Under the pieces are notes generated by a model that saw only the letters and a program-made list of their open reading frames with translations, did not search any database and had not been told where the DNA came from. Position numbers and translations under genes: made by a program. This document shows, in pieces, positions 1-10,468 of a stretch of DNA of 64,000 nucleotides (position 1 is the first letter of the stretch; each line of letters begins with the position of its first letter). The DNA lies in contig JAANYP010007066.1 in the NCBI GenBank assembly GCA_020465985.1, forward strand, positions 62,001 to 126,000, in the 5' to 3' direction. This DNA comes from Centrapalus pauciflorus (lineage: Eukaryota > Streptophyta > Magnoliopsida > Asterales > Asteraceae).

Positions 1-658
1 ATTTCTTTTTAGCATCAATCTCAGTCTCAAACACTCTTAAACTGTTATACAGATCATCCAATTCTATCTCATCAAGAGTGTCTTTTGTTCTCCATTGTGC
101 AGCATAGACTGTCCATTCTTCTCCAAGAGATCTGAGAAACTTTCTGTTGACTTCATCTTGATCCAGATTGACCTTTGCACTTTCCAGTTCACTTATCAGT
201 TTGTTGAACCTGTCAAAGATTTGAGTGAGGTTTTCATTCTTGCCACCAGAAAAGTTTTCATACTGCTGTTTCAAGAGGTCTTTTTGATTTCTCTTGGTAC
301 TGGCATTACCAGCAAACCTCTTCTCTAAGGCATTCCAAAGAGAGTGAGCAGTATAAAACTTTTTGAACTGATGTTGATAAGCATTAGGAATGGCTATTTG
401 TAATAGTGTGAGTGCTTTCACTTCATTCATTCTAGCCTTCCTTTCAAGTTCAGTTTTTGGAGGAGTTTTGACTGGTTTCCCCTCATCATCAAGTTCTGGA
501 TCAACTACAGGAGGAAATTCAACAGCTTCCCATATGGCATAATCAATGAATTGAATATGCTGTTGAATCCTGAGTTTCCACATCTCAAACTCAGTGGGCT
601 TGAGCATAGGCACTTTGAGTCCTTGCCCAGATCCACTGCTGCTATTTTCAAATTCCAT
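1..658 (-). CDS. Sirevirus (Ty1/Copia) Gag, N-terminal part, cut by the window edge
   Basis: Start codon at 658-656 on the minus strand, 100 bases after the primer-binding site, and open without a stop to base 1, so about 219 codons are visible. The product is the capsid/nucleocapsid precursor of a Copia element. It is nearly identical to the Gag that starts at 11998 on the plus strand, including the same opening residues (MEFENSSSGSGQG) and the helical UBN2-type copia gag region. Only a few substitutions separate the two copies, and none opens or closes the frame. The zinc knuckle and pol lie outside the window. Identification as copia-type gag is firm. Whether this copy is complete cannot be told from here. 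Confidence 0.85.
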   Translation of the reverse strand, partial: MEFENSSSGSGQGLKVPMLKPTEFEMWKLRIQQHIQFIDYAIWEAVEFPPVVDPELDDEGKPVKTPPKTELERKARMNEVKALTLLQIAIPNAYQHQFKKFYTAHSLWNALEKRFAGNASTKRNQKDLLKQQYENFSGGKNENLTQIFDRFNKLISELESAKVNLDQDEVNRKFLRSLGEEWTVYAAQWRTKDTLDEIELDDLYNSLRVFETEIDAKKK

Positions 659-757
659 TGTAAAAGATTAAAAATTTAAAAGAAAGTTTTTGACTTTGAA
701 AAACAAAGAGTAACCTGGTTTGAAAAACCTGATTTGAACAACCTGGTTTGACAAACC

Positions 758-771
758 TGGCTCTGATACCA
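758..771 (-). promoter_or_regulatory. Primer-binding site (initiator tRNA-Met)
   Basis: The minus strand reads TGGTATCAGAGCCA two bases after the LTR end. This is the usual plant Copia primer-binding site, complementary to the 3' end of initiator tRNA-Met. Confidence 0.88.
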
Positions 772-773
772 CT

Positions 774-1441
774 TGTCAGGATCTAAATCTGAATTACCAA
801 GACTAACTGATTTGAATTTATCAGAGTATAAATCAATAATCTTGCTTTGAATCAAAGTTTAATCAAGAAGTTTGCGGAATAACACTTAATTATTTTGACA
901 AAAACTTTCAGAATCAATAATGAATAAACACACAAGAATTGATCAAGACTGTTTGTATTGCTGAATTCAACGATTACAATCACCTCTAACCTGTTTGATT
1001 AGACGAAGAACACAAACTGTTCTTAGGGTTTTACAACCTTAGAGGCTTATGAAAACTTAATCAATAAAGCAATTACAGACTCAAAAATATGCAGAAAACT
1101 CCTATATAATAGAAAGACCTATTCTATGTATTTATATTGCTTCTTGATATGTTTCATTGACGAATGATGACTTCTCTGATAATAGATATGCTGGAATCTT
1201 CATGTAGATATCTTTTCCTGAAAATCAGCACTTTCTGTTTATGAAACTGTTGAGCAGCTTGAATCACTTGACAGCATGAACAGAGCAGCTTGAGTTGTTT
1301 TGCTCTGGCAGCTTGAACTTTTACACTGGCAGCTCGAGTTTCTTCAACTAGCAGCATGAACTTTGAATTTACATTTAAAATCTACTAACAGTCTGAGAAG
1401 TCTAACTAACAGCTTGAACATACTTAAACTATTTCCCAACA
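774..1441 (-). repeat. Sirevirus 5' LTR (copy 1)
   Basis: 668 bp, starting TGTTGGGAAATAG and ending GATCCTGACA on the minus strand, matching both LTRs of the element at 11254-22556 end to end. A TATA-like stretch lies near 1129-1137 (minus strand). The first 190 bases of the LTR carry the repeated motif YTCANGCTGYYAG described in the findings. Confidence 0.92.
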
Positions 1442-2923
1442 TGTTTCAAGGGCCTGAATAGCAGCCTGCTGATTTCTAGACAACGCCTCTTGATTAGCAA
1501 TAAACTTCATCATCATCTCCTCGAGGTTTGACTTTGTAGGTTGCACGGGCTGAGACTGATGATTCTGATTAGGGAAGTGCGCATTATGAAACTGATTAGG
1601 ATTAGAATTAAATTGTGAGAAAGAAGAAGATTGTCCCTGATGATATCCATGATTATACCCTTGCTGAGGGTTAAATTGGGGTCTCTGCATCACCGGAGGA
1701 CGAGGATGAGCGAATCCAGGAGATGGTTGGTTCTGAGCTCGAGAAAAATTCGGAGTAGGTTGGGCATATCTAGCCATACCTCCACCATAATCTCCTGACG
1801 AGTAATATACCTCCTCCTGATTTGGATAAGAAAAGCTAGCTTGGCACTCATAGCCGGAATGTGTTCCACCACAGTGCTCACATCCGTGTTGTACTACGTG
1901 TACAGCAACTGGGGATGACTGTGGCTGACTAGTCTGCGTGAGGAGCTCAATCTTAGCTGTGAGGACAGCTATAGCAGCAGCTTGCTTTGAATCAGAAGCT
2001 CCCCACCCAAAATATTCACTAGGTGTCTGTGTTTGGCTTAAAACCAGGTCATCAATTATGTCAAAAGCCTCTTCTGGTGTCCTCTTATACACTGACCCAT
2101 TACAAGCTGAGTCAATCAGTGAGTGATACATGGGGTGAACATTCTCATAGAATACCTTGACACGGTGATTAAGTGTCATGTTATGATTTGGGCATTTCAT
2201 GATGGACTCTTTATATCTCTCCCATGCATCATACAGAGACTCATCCGGTTTCTTCTTAAATGAGAGGATGTCACTCAAAAGCTTAGTAGTCCGAGATGGA
2301 GGGCAGAATTTGAGGAGAAACTTGGACTCCATATCATCCCAAGTACGAATCGAGTTCGAGGGAAGGGACTCATACCACATCATGGCACGTCCTGAAAGAG
2401 AGTAAGGAAAGAGCATCAGTCGAATTACTTCCCTCGGAACTTGATTCGCTTTATACCCACCGCATGCTTTTCTGAATTTCTTCAGGTGGGAATACGGATC
2501 CTCAGAAGATAGACCGCAGAATTGTGCGTTATTCTGAACTAAAGCGATCAGGCTCGACTTTAGCTCAAAATTAACGGCATCGAATCCAGGAATAACTATC
2601 GCACCTTCCGAGTCATCGGTGACCGGTTGGTTAAGCTCAAGCATTGTCCTTCGGTCTCCCATTGTGAAAGAGGAAGATTCAGAAGAAGATGAAGAATCGG
2701 AAGATGAAGACGGTGAAGATGGTGAAGGACTAGAAATCGGAGGTAACTGGACACAAATGTCTACGTGACCTTCCTCCACCGGATGAGGAACAGTATGGTC
2801 AGCAGAATAAGATAAACTAGACAGTCCCTCAATTAAAGGGTGCGATTGGTCACGAAGACGGCTACGGAATGCTCGCTCAGGTTCGGAGTATGGGCTGACA
2901 ATATTAGGATTACGACGACTCAT
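1424..2923 (-). CDS. Athila-like Ty3/Gypsy Gag, truncated by a Copia insertion
   Basis: 499 codons, of which the last five come from the inserted Copia LTR; the genuine part is 1442-2923. Order: an acidic, Ser-rich N-terminal region (about residues 50-90, with a long Ser/Pro run), then a Retrotrans_gag domain at about 130-300 (VIRLMLFPYSL, MMWYESLP, FLLKFCPP), a short Cys/His cluster (CEHCGG.H....C) near 345-360, and a Gln/Asn/Pro-rich tail to about 470. The start lies about 120 bases after the primer-binding site, as expected. The frame has no stop or frameshift before the insertion, so it was probably intact when hit. Pol would lie beyond the left edge. I assign it to the Athila/Tat side of Gypsy from the domain and the tRNA-Asp primer site. 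Confidence 0.85.
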   Translation of the reverse strand: MSRRNPNIVSPYSEPERAFRSRLRDQSHPLIEGLSSLSYSADHTVPHPVEEGHVDICVQLPPISSPSPSSPSSSSDSSSSSESSSFTMGDRRTMLELNQPVTDDSEGAIVIPGFDAVNFELKSSLIALVQNNAQFCGLSSEDPYSHLKKFRKACGGYKANQVPREVIRLMLFPYSLSGRAMMWYESLPSNSIRTWDDMESKFLLKFCPPSRTTKLLSDILSFKKKPDESLYDAWERYKESIMKCPNHNMTLNHRVKVFYENVHPMYHSLIDSACNGSVYKRTPEEAFDIIDDLVLSQTQTPSEYFGWGASDSKQAAAIAVLTAKIELLTQTSQPQSSPVAVHVVQHGCEHCGGTHSGYECQASFSYPNQEEVYYSSGDYGGGMARYAQPTPNFSRAQNQPSPGFAHPRPPVMQRPQFNPQQGYNHGYHQGQSSSFSQFNSNPNQFHNAHFPNQNHQSQPVQPTKSNLEEMMMKFIANQEALSRNQQAAIQALETCWEIV

Positions 2924-3044
2924 ACACCGAACACCCTTTAAAGAAAAACGAAGATAGATAGAAAATTAAACTTTTCAGGGGGATTGCCCCTAAAAAGGAT
3001 CAACTAAACTACCGGCGTTGGTTGTTTCTTAAAGCTCACACCGT

Positions 3045-3062
3045 TCCCCGGCAACGGCGCCA
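3045..3062 (-). promoter_or_regulatory. Primer-binding site complementary to tRNA-Asp
   Basis: The minus strand reads TGGCGCCGTTGCCGGGGA, 18 bases, the complement of the 3' end of plant tRNA-Asp(GTC) with CCA. A six-base spacer separates it from the LTR end at 3069. The untranslated leader runs from here to the gag start at 2923. Compare with 62331-62397, where the same site is far longer. Confidence 0.88.
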
Positions 3063-3068
3063 AAAACT

Positions 3069-5010
3069 TGACGCGTGCAAAACACACCTCAGGTTTTAAT
3101 GTCTAAATGAACCCAAAGTATAAAATACACAACTGGCAGTGTACCAATCGTGTGCAATATAGCTTCAAGAATCACCCAGGATTTATCGAACTCAGGGAAC
3201 GGAATAAAGATCGGAGACTCAAATACTACAACCTAAACCAATATTTAGCTATTTTAGACGTTTTGAGGAAATTATCAACTAAAGACAATAATTAAAATTA
3301 ACTAACAGAATAACTATAGCAAACTAAGTAACACAAGAATTAAAAGTTAAACTAATATTTTTGGATTTTTCAAATTAAATAAAAAAACCAATTCTAGCAA
3401 ACACGAATTAAACTAAACAACTAAAGCAAGCAACTAATGACAACTAAATTATATGAACTAAACTAATTAAAGCAAAATCAAATCTAACTAACTTAAGCGA
3501 GTAAAGAACGATGATAAATTTTACGAAACTCTTATATTACGAAAACGTCACCCACTTGAAATTAGAAAACTATAATTAATTGGTGGCGGTCTGGATTGAT
3601 CGATTAAAGATAAATCGGTTAATAACCAATTATAAATATTCACTTAAGCCCGGATTATGGATTAATTTACCGAATATTAGATTTCTCCAAATAAAAATTA
3701 AATCATGACAAAACACGTGAAAACAATAAAGTTAATTGAACTGAATTCCAATATTAACCAACAATCTTATTATCGCAAAAAAGATGCTAAAAACTATCAA
3801 TTAATACCGAGAATTCAACCAACCAACTTTATTTATTTGGAAATCAAGCTTTACGGATTATTAGTTTTATTATCGCAACACAATGCCTAAAACTAAGAAA
3901 CACGCAAAGTTCTAGATCAATAATTCATCACAAAATCATTATCGCAATACAATGCCTAGAAAATATAATCAATTATCGATTTTTCATCCAAAGTTTCAAT
4001 TTTTATTAAAAACGCAGATTCAACCAACAATTATTTTCGCAACACAATGCTAAACGATTGATAAAAATCTGATTTTTAACAAAAATATATGAAGAACATC
4101 GAAAATCTAGTAAATATAAACCATAAACCGTCAATCAATCCAAAACCATGCCAATTAATACATAGAATTCATCATCCCAAGCGGGTGAACAAGAAAACTA
4201 CTCACTAATCATACTAAAAACCAAAATTAAACTCAAATAAATAAAACCAATTATGAAATCAGAAAGTTTAAGAACGAGTGTACCAAATTCGTAGCTATCC
4301 GTGCGAAATTAAACTCCAAAACTTGAACCAAATGCTTGAAAACTTGAGAAATCGAAACCCTAGGCTAAACTATGATTAACTACTTGAAAAACGATGAAAA
4401 ACGTAAGCAAAATCGCCCCAAAATTCGTCCAAAATCGTTCTGTATCGCCTCCCCCTCGATTCTGCTGCGAGTTAGGGTTTTTAAAAAGAATTCTGGTGGG
4501 CTGGGCCTCGCACGCGGGTGCGTAGGGTAAGTCACATGGGTGCGTGGCTTGCTATGCCTGGACATGGCCAAGCGGGTGCGTGGGCTTTCCTACGCGGGCG
4601 CGTAGACGCTTTGACTGGACCAAGCTAACTCAACCTCCACGAGGGTGCGTAAGGTAACTCACGCGGGTGCGTGGCTTGCTCTGACTGAAGGTGGACACGC
4701 GGGTGCGTGGGGTGTCCTACGCGGGTGCGTGGGGTTCTCTACTGGATATAACCACGCGGGTGCGTGGAGAGTCCTACGCGGGCGCGTAGAATCATTTTTC
4801 GCAAAATTTTCTTTCGCTCATGGAAGATGTCTGGATCATAAAATCTCGTTACTTTAGCCTCGATTTCTGTTCCCATGTTGATTTAATGGCTTTCGACCTA
4901 CGAAACACAAATATTAATAAAAATCAGATCTTTTCACACATTTCGGTCTGAAAACCACTCAATATGCGAGGAAAATGATACAAAATATATGTATAAATAT
5001 GCACATATCA
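3069..5010 (-). repeat. 5' LTR of an Athila-like element
   Basis: 1942 bp, starting TGATATGTGC and ending in TGCACGCGTCA on the minus strand. The part 3069 to about 4240 matches the LTRs at 58867-60662 and 62404-64000 closely. The upstream U3 part (about 4260-5010) is different and holds its own GGGTGCGT repeats. It begins exactly where the Tat-like 3' LTR is interrupted, so the element was inserted into that LTR (target flank GGCTG at 5011-5015, partner not visible). Confidence 0.85.
4505..4792. repeat. Tandem GGGTGCGT-type repeats in the Athila-like U3
   Basis: About ten spaced copies of near-palindromic units of the form CCACGCGGGTGCGTGG and CTACGCGGGCGCGTAG, spaced roughly 20-40 bases. 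They lie just upstream of where transcription should start in the LTR (minus strand). The arms pair (CCACGC with GCGTGG, CTACGC with GCGTAG). Role unknown; the position suits protein-binding sites. Confidence 0.75.
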
Positions 5011-5304
5011 GGCTGTAATGTGTAAAATACTGAAAATAGGGTTTATCAATTGTGCATACCTTTGTTCAACGTTATCGAGTGCCTTTTATACCTTTCCTTT
5101 TACCTCTCACAGACGTTTTCCGCCTATGAGATTGAGACACCTGTCCTAACAGATTTTGCCTCACGTCCCTTTTCATGCGACTCTGTTATAACCTTTTGGT
5201 GAGCTGGCTATATCACGTGCGTACATGGTCATAAAGTTAATTTAATTGGGCCATCTCAGATTTACTACACATCATTAACTGCTGACATGTCGCCCACATC
5301 ATCA
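5011..5304 (-). repeat. 3' LTR remnant of the Tat-like element
   Basis: Matches 25371-25664 with about seven substitutions in 294 bases. Starts TGATGATGTGGG on the minus strand at 5304 and stops abruptly at 5011, where the Athila-like LTR begins. The remaining 135 or so bases should lie left of the window, beyond the Athila-like element. Confidence 0.85.
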
Positions 5305-5321
5305 AGTCCCCCAAGTTTCAG
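5305..5321 (-). promoter_or_regulatory. Polypurine tract of the Tat-like element
   Basis: The minus strand reads CTGAAACTTGGGGGACT directly before the LTR start. A G-rich purine run at this place is the plus-strand primer of LTR elements. Confidence 0.75.
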
Positions 5322-5816
5322 TATCTGGTTATATCTAGGTACTGGAACTTTAGTGCGACACCCTGAATTAATTTGAATATGCTTGCCATCGGTTACTTTC
5401 CCCATGATCTGGAGCCGCGTGATTTATTAGTCAGGAGAAGTTGACGGAAAACTTTGAATCTTAAACGTATGTTTTTCCTCCTTATTTTAAATTCCTTTGT
5501 AGGTCCCATCAACTGACTCTGGCCAAGCGCGTTGCCGGCACGCTCTGCTCTTGGGCGTTTTCTTCAACCAACCTGTCGCATCAACATCCCTTTTAATCAT
5601 TCGTTTTTTGGGAAAAAAACCCTAGATATAAGCATCCCGCATTTTTCCTCCCACAAACACTTTACCTTTTTGAAAAACCTACACACATCTCTTCCTTAGG
5701 AAGCCTTTTACAGAGTTGCTTCTTCCGCCATAGCCGTCTCTACTGTCCACCTTAGGGACTTTTGCTGCAATACCTCTTGTAGAAATCCAGGTCAGTTTAC
5801 TATTCTGCCCATAACG
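5322..5816 (+). promoter_or_regulatory. Likely promoter and 5' leader of the antisense gene in the Tat-like element
   Basis: 495 bases without coding sequence between the polypurine tract and the first start codon of the antisense gene at 5817. A TATA-like GATATAAG at 5625-5632 and a pyrimidine-rich stretch at 5640-5720 are the only promoter-like signals I see. That this drives the antisense gene is inferred from position alone. Confidence 0.35.
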
Positions 5817-8031
5817 ATGTCCAGTTCTATTAAAGTGATCGATGTCTGCCCCTCCATTTCTTGTTTTTCTTTTGAGAAATTCCTGAGAACGTTTCAAATC
5901 CCTGCCAGTCTGAAGCCTGAATTTCCGAGCGAAAAATCCATTGCCAAACGCCCCCCACCTGGTAAAGTTGCCCTATACACTAAATCATTTTCCATGGGGA
6001 ACCTTCGCCTTCCCATATCTCTTTTCTATCTCGATGTTCTTCGCCATTTTGGGATACATTTCAGTCAGATGTCTCCCTTGGGTACTTTGCGAATCACTTT
6101 CTTTGAGGCTATGTGCAGGGAATTAGGGTTATTCCTACCGTAAATTTTTTAGATATTTTTTCAAATTAGGTGCGAGTGGGGATTGGTACATCATAGAGAG
6201 AAGGAAAAATACCGCTGAAATTATCACACGAGTCCCATCGGGTGTTAAATATTGGAGGGATCAATGGATCTGGATAGATGCTTCCATAATCCCTGACCCC
6301 GTGGGCTCCCTCCTTACTTGGACTCGTGGGGTCCCTGCCTCGAAAAACGTTATGCCCCTGGATACCGAGTTCAACGTAGAATCTAGGGACATTCTTGCAG
6401 GATCTCCCATGCGAGGTCGAACTCTCCCTGATGACGTGTTGAGGCTGTTGGGTATGAGTAACGTATGGGAGGATCCAAGTCTTGTTCCTGTTATACAAAA
6501 GGACGGAGAGGGTATGTGCAGTCATTTGAGTCATTACTACCTTCTGTCTATTCTCCCTTTTTTTTCTTTTACCTTTTTTTGTTATTTGACCACTTACTTC
6601 GCCTTGCAGTAATGGGTGTCCTGGATTGGCTATCTGAGGAGGATTTGGGAATGTAGAAATGTCCACCCTGCCTACTGCTGAAGCCCAGGCGGCACATGCC
6701 CCTATTCCTATAGTTAACCAAGCTGAAGAGGAGATCTATGAACCTGAGCCCATAACTACAGTGGAGGTACTCCTGGAAACTGAGGATGCAGACAACGCCC
6801 AAAATGATCAGGCTTCTACAGAGATGCCCACTGGGGTATCTGATGCCATTGTACAAGCTTCTACTGTCAATGCTCCTGGGACTGCTTACACAACCCCACT
6901 CAGACGTACTAAAATGGCCGTCAGAGAACATGTCTACTATGGTGGTCCAAGTGAAGGTATGTATATTTCTCCTTTTCCCTTATGGGTGTCTTTAATGTGC
7001 TCTACCTCGCTTTTTTCCTTTGCAGCAGTGAATCTTGATTCTGATGAGGAAGATACCACTGACCTTCGTACCAGAAAAAGATCAAGGACTGAGATGCCTA
7101 CCGATCCTCATATGTCTCCGAAAGGGAAATCAGCAGCGACCCCCACTAGATCCCGCATGTCTGCTCCTCCTACTTATTTGCCTTTTATCACCCCTGACTC
7201 TCATTTACTAACAGAAATTGCGGGTATGGAGAGTTCATTCTTGAGGACTCGTGCCCACAGGGCTTATCTGAATTTCTGGCAGTTCATGTTGAGATGGAGT
7301 CTCGTCTGGAGAAAGCTGAAGCCTCTGTTCTTGAAAATAGGCAGGAGAGCACACGTGCCAAGGGTTTGGAGGAAGATGTGAAGCGTCAGCGCCTGGCTCT
7401 AGCAACTGAGGGTAAATTGAGAGCTCAATCAGAGATGAAGATTGCCAGTTTACAGAAAGCTCTTGCTGAGGGGAGAGAGAAATCAGAAGCCCTGCAGGTA
7501 AAGCTAGACAAAAGCCATGGTACTCTGAGCAAGATTAAAGATGAGCGGAAAACCTGGAAAGAAGAGGCCTTGTTGCCACGCTCTAAGGCGGATGCTCATG
7601 ATAGGGAATTGGCCGAGATGGAGTCAGAGAGAAGCCGGTTGATAACTGAGGTAATTCCTCATGTTTTTTATACCTTAGTTCATAGTGAGCATTTCCCGAA
7701 ACCCATTGCCGCTATCCAGAAGAGTGTCATACGTTTGGGTCACCATAACCAGCAAGTAAAGATGGCGCCTCATATGCCAGAAGGTTTTGAAGTCGCCCTG
7801 CAACCTGATTATGTTCCATCTGCACGCCAAGATCTGATAGAGGCTATTAAAGCTTTTGAAAATTCATCGTACCCGTATTTGGAGGCCATCAGGAGTCATC
7901 CTGAGAAGAATGTAGACTCAATCCTGTAGATATCACCAGACTCCTCCATTCCTCCAGCCAAGGTTGTAGATAATACTGTTACAACTCCTGCACCTCGTGG
8001 CAATTTTGATGACACTGAGACTCCAACTTGA
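5817..8031 (+). pseudogene. Antisense gene of the Tat-like element ('putative gypsy type transposon' domain, coiled coil), broken
   Basis: Runs opposite to gag-pol between IN and the 3' LTR, as reported for extra ORFs of Tat-lineage elements. The first 105 codons (from MSSSIKVIDVCP) contain the block GKVALYTKSFSM...LRLPIS...HFGIHFSQ.SPLG, which I recognise as the plant 'putative gypsy type transposon' family. A one-base frameshift near 6129 moves the frame, which continues (DWYIIERR...) to a likely intron (GT about 6511, AG 6610). A second shift lies near 6652. The acidic stretch 6659-6956 is followed by an intron (GT 6957, AG 7025 or 7028). A third shift lies near 7270, then a long charged coiled coil at 7294-7660 (MESRLEKAEASV...). 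A premature TAG at 7927-7929 precedes the natural end at 8031. Function unknown; this copy is dead. Confidence 0.7.
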
Positions 8032-8188
8032 TTCCTGCACTTGTTCTGTGTTGTTTTTGAATTGTAATGAACAATGTAATTTTTCTCATTTCGCCTTTTC
8101 TACTGTACTTGGGCAGTACACAATACTATCTCTTTTGTAATTGATCAGTTCATGTTGCTTCTCTGTAGTTTTGTGATTTGTTTATTTC
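8032..8188 (+). other. 3' region after the antisense gene
   Basis: T-rich stretch with TTGTAATGAACAATG near 8061-8077, which could hold the polyadenylation region of the antisense gene. No coding capacity. Confidence 0.3.
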
Positions 8189-8340
8189 AAATAACAAGGC
8201 ATGCAATCAGCCCCTGGAGGGACTGATCTGTCCTTTAAATAACAAGACATGCGACCAGCCCCTGGAGGGACTGATCTGTCCTTTAAATAACAAGCCATGC
8301 GACCAGCCCCTGGAGGGACTGATCTGTCCTTCAAATAACA
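8189..8340. repeat. Three 48-bp tandem repeats
   Basis: Units start at 8189, 8237 and 8285, with a partial fourth at 8333. Each begins AAATAACAAG and contains CAGCCCCTGGAGGGACTGAT, whose core CCCCTGGAGGG is nearly self-complementary. Units differ by only a few bases. They lie between the antisense gene and the integrase end. Confidence 0.92.
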
Positions 8341-8485
8341 ACGAGGATGGTTCTCGTGAATCGTAATTCTAAAGGTAGAACCATCAGGGAGCTTCGGCAA
8401 TGCCATCACCCCCGGAAGGAACACCACTATTCTTTATTAATGACGAGGAATTATCCAGTTCCGTACATCACTTTTAATCGAAAAT

Positions 8486-9529
8486 TCATACATAAAACCT
8501 TTTCAGGTTTGACACATGCCATGTTCGGGGAACCACCACACCTTGGACTGTTTCCAGCTTATAAGATCCAGTGTCATACGCTTCTGTCACTCTGTACGGG
8601 CCTTCCCACTGGGGTCCCATCTTGCCTGTATCCTCTACTCTGCTGGCCTCATTCTTTCTTAATACCAGATCCCCAGGTAGGAACTGTTGATTCCTAACGC
8701 GCTTGTCATAATAACGCTTCATCTGAGCTTTAGCTCTGGCCTGCTTTATGAATGCCGCATTCCGCCTCTCTTCTATCAGATCCAAATCAATCTTTCGATG
8801 TTCTTCGTTTAGCCCTTCTTCGAAAGTCAGGACTCTGTGACTGGGTACACTGATTTCAGGTGGATGGACCGCCTCAGATCCATAGGCCAGACTAAACTGT
8901 GTTTCTCCAGTGCTGACCTTGGGCGTGGTTCTTATACCCCATAGTACGTTCGGCAATTCCTCTACTTAGCCTCCCTTATGAAGTCCCAGTCTTCTTTTCA
9001 GCCCTTTGACAATTTCTCTATTGGTTACTTCAACCTGACCATTAGCCTGCGGGTGGGCTACAGAGGTAAAATGTTGTTTGATTTTCAGTTCTTCGCACCA
9101 GGACTTAAAAGGATGTTCAGCAAACTGCTTCCCATTATCGCTAACAATGACATTGGGGATACCGAATCTGCAAACTATGAAATCCCAGACGAAGTTTTGT
9201 ATATGCTTTCCCGAGATAGTTGTCAGAGCCTTCGCCTCAACCCACTTGGTGAAGTAATCGATTGCCACGACTAAAAACTTTATGCGTCCTGGAGCTTCGA
9301 GGAAAGGTCCTGCGATGTTTATACCCCATTTGGCCAATGGCCACGATGTTGAGACCGGGATCATCTCCTTTTGAGGCAGCTTGGGGATTGGTGCATGAAT
9401 TTGACAAGACTCACACTGCTGTATCTCCTTCTTAGCATCTTGAAGCATTGTTGGCCAGTAATAACCAAGCCTCAGAGCTTTCCCTACTGTAGTCCTTGCT
9501 CCCGATTGGATACCACAAGATCCCCACAT
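8486..9529 (-). pseudogene. Tat-like integrase, two pieces
   Basis: The core piece (9529-8966) carries remains of the zinc-binding region (CESC) and the catalytic D,D35E residues in FLVVAIDYFTKW, VIVSDNGKQF and ANGQVEVTNREI. An in-frame TAA near 8966 separates it from the C-terminal piece (8956-8486: LPNVLWGIRTTP, RYYDKRVRNQQF, GPQWEGPYRV, ending WHVSNLKRFYV). The first residues of the core piece are out of register, because the frame shifts from the preceding RNase H near 9520. The enzyme would insert cDNA into host DNA; this copy cannot make it. Confidence 0.85.
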
Positions 9530-10145
9530 CTAAGCCAAGGGGATAGGTTTCCCCTTCTGAACAAAATTCCCTCATCCATAACAAAATTCGGTGCCCATTG
9601 TCTAATTTTCTGAGCTTCTCTCCGATCTTCTGGCAGGCCCCCTCCTCCAGATACCTCCTTACAGGATCCATCCATGTGCCCTCCTCTTCTTGAATATCTG
9701 CAACCATGGTCTGATTGATGGCCCTGTTGCGGAGTACTTCTACCAGCACCTTCTTTGTAAGATGGTCAAACGCCAGTGTGGCTAGCTTACTCAAAACATC
9801 AGCTTTTTTATTTATCCCTCTGGGGATTTGAGTGACCTGTATTTGTTCGAACCGCGACACTAGGCCCAGAACAACAGATAAGTAGGCTTTCATTGATTGG
9901 TCCCTGGCCTCGAATGAACCGTTGATCTGGTTTGCTACTAGTTGGGAATCAACAAAAACATTGAGATGCCGTATTTTCATTTCCTCTGCCACACGCAATC
10001 CTGCAATAAGAGCCTCATACTCCGACTCATTGTTAGAGGTAGAGAAATCAAAGCGTAATGCATACGTATATTCCTGTCCCTTGGGATCAATTAGAATCAT
10101 ACCTGTTCCCGACCCGTCAGCACCCGAGGATCCATCGGTGAACAA
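9432..10145 (-). pseudogene. Second (archaeal-type) RNase H of the Tat-like element
   Basis: Begins FTDGSSGADGSGTGM, with the acidic residues expected for RNase H in FTDGSS, NNESEYEAL and VFVDSQLV, followed by ADVLSKLA. This second RNase H next to the ordinary one is a Tat-lineage trait. It is separated from the first by an in-frame TAG at about 10197. The last 35 or so codons are a shifted reading of the integrase start. Confidence 0.75.
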
Positions 10146-10196
10146 TGTCCAAGCTTCCGTAACCGGACAATCTCCTTGTTTCTCTGTTACACCCTG

Positions 10197-10468
10197 CTAA
10201 AGTTCAACCATGAAATCAGTAACAACATGCCCCTTAAGGGAAATCCGCGGCTTAAAGGTAATGTCGTGTTCCCCCAATTCAATGGCCCACTTGGCTAGCC
10301 TTCCTGAACGCTCAGGCTTCAATAAGACTTTTCTGATGGGCTGGTCGGTTAGTACAACCACATGATGTGCCTGAAAGTATCTCCTTAGCCTCTTGGCTGC
10401 AATCACTAGGGCATATGCCAGCTTTTCTATGGGAGGATAATTAACTTCCGGCCCATGCAGGTACCTGC
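10197..10468 (-). pseudogene. First RNase H (Gypsy type), C-terminal fragment
   Basis: The 70 codons 10406-10197 read AAKRLRRYFQAHHVVVLTDQPIRKVL...GRLAKWAIELGEHDITFKPR, the usual tail of the RNase H fused to Gypsy RT. The frame differs from the RT piece above, so a shift lies near 10469. A stop ends it before the second RNase H. Confidence 0.75.

Larger units (their letters stand above)
1..1441 (-). mobile_element. Sirevirus copy 1, 5' part (LTR, PBS, start of gag)
   Basis: Reads from 1441 downward: 5' LTR, primer-binding site, leader, gag. It belongs to the same family as the complete element at 11254-22556. It is inserted inside the Athila-like gag, whose reading frame runs unbroken up to 1442 and then enters the LTR and stops. 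The flanking 5 bases at 1442-1446 are TGTTT. The partner duplication would lie beyond the left edge. Confidence 0.9.

Noticed and set aside
5679..6931. Minus-strand frames opposite the antisense gene.
   Set aside because: They are shadows of the plus-strand pseudogene, without domain or codon signal of their own.
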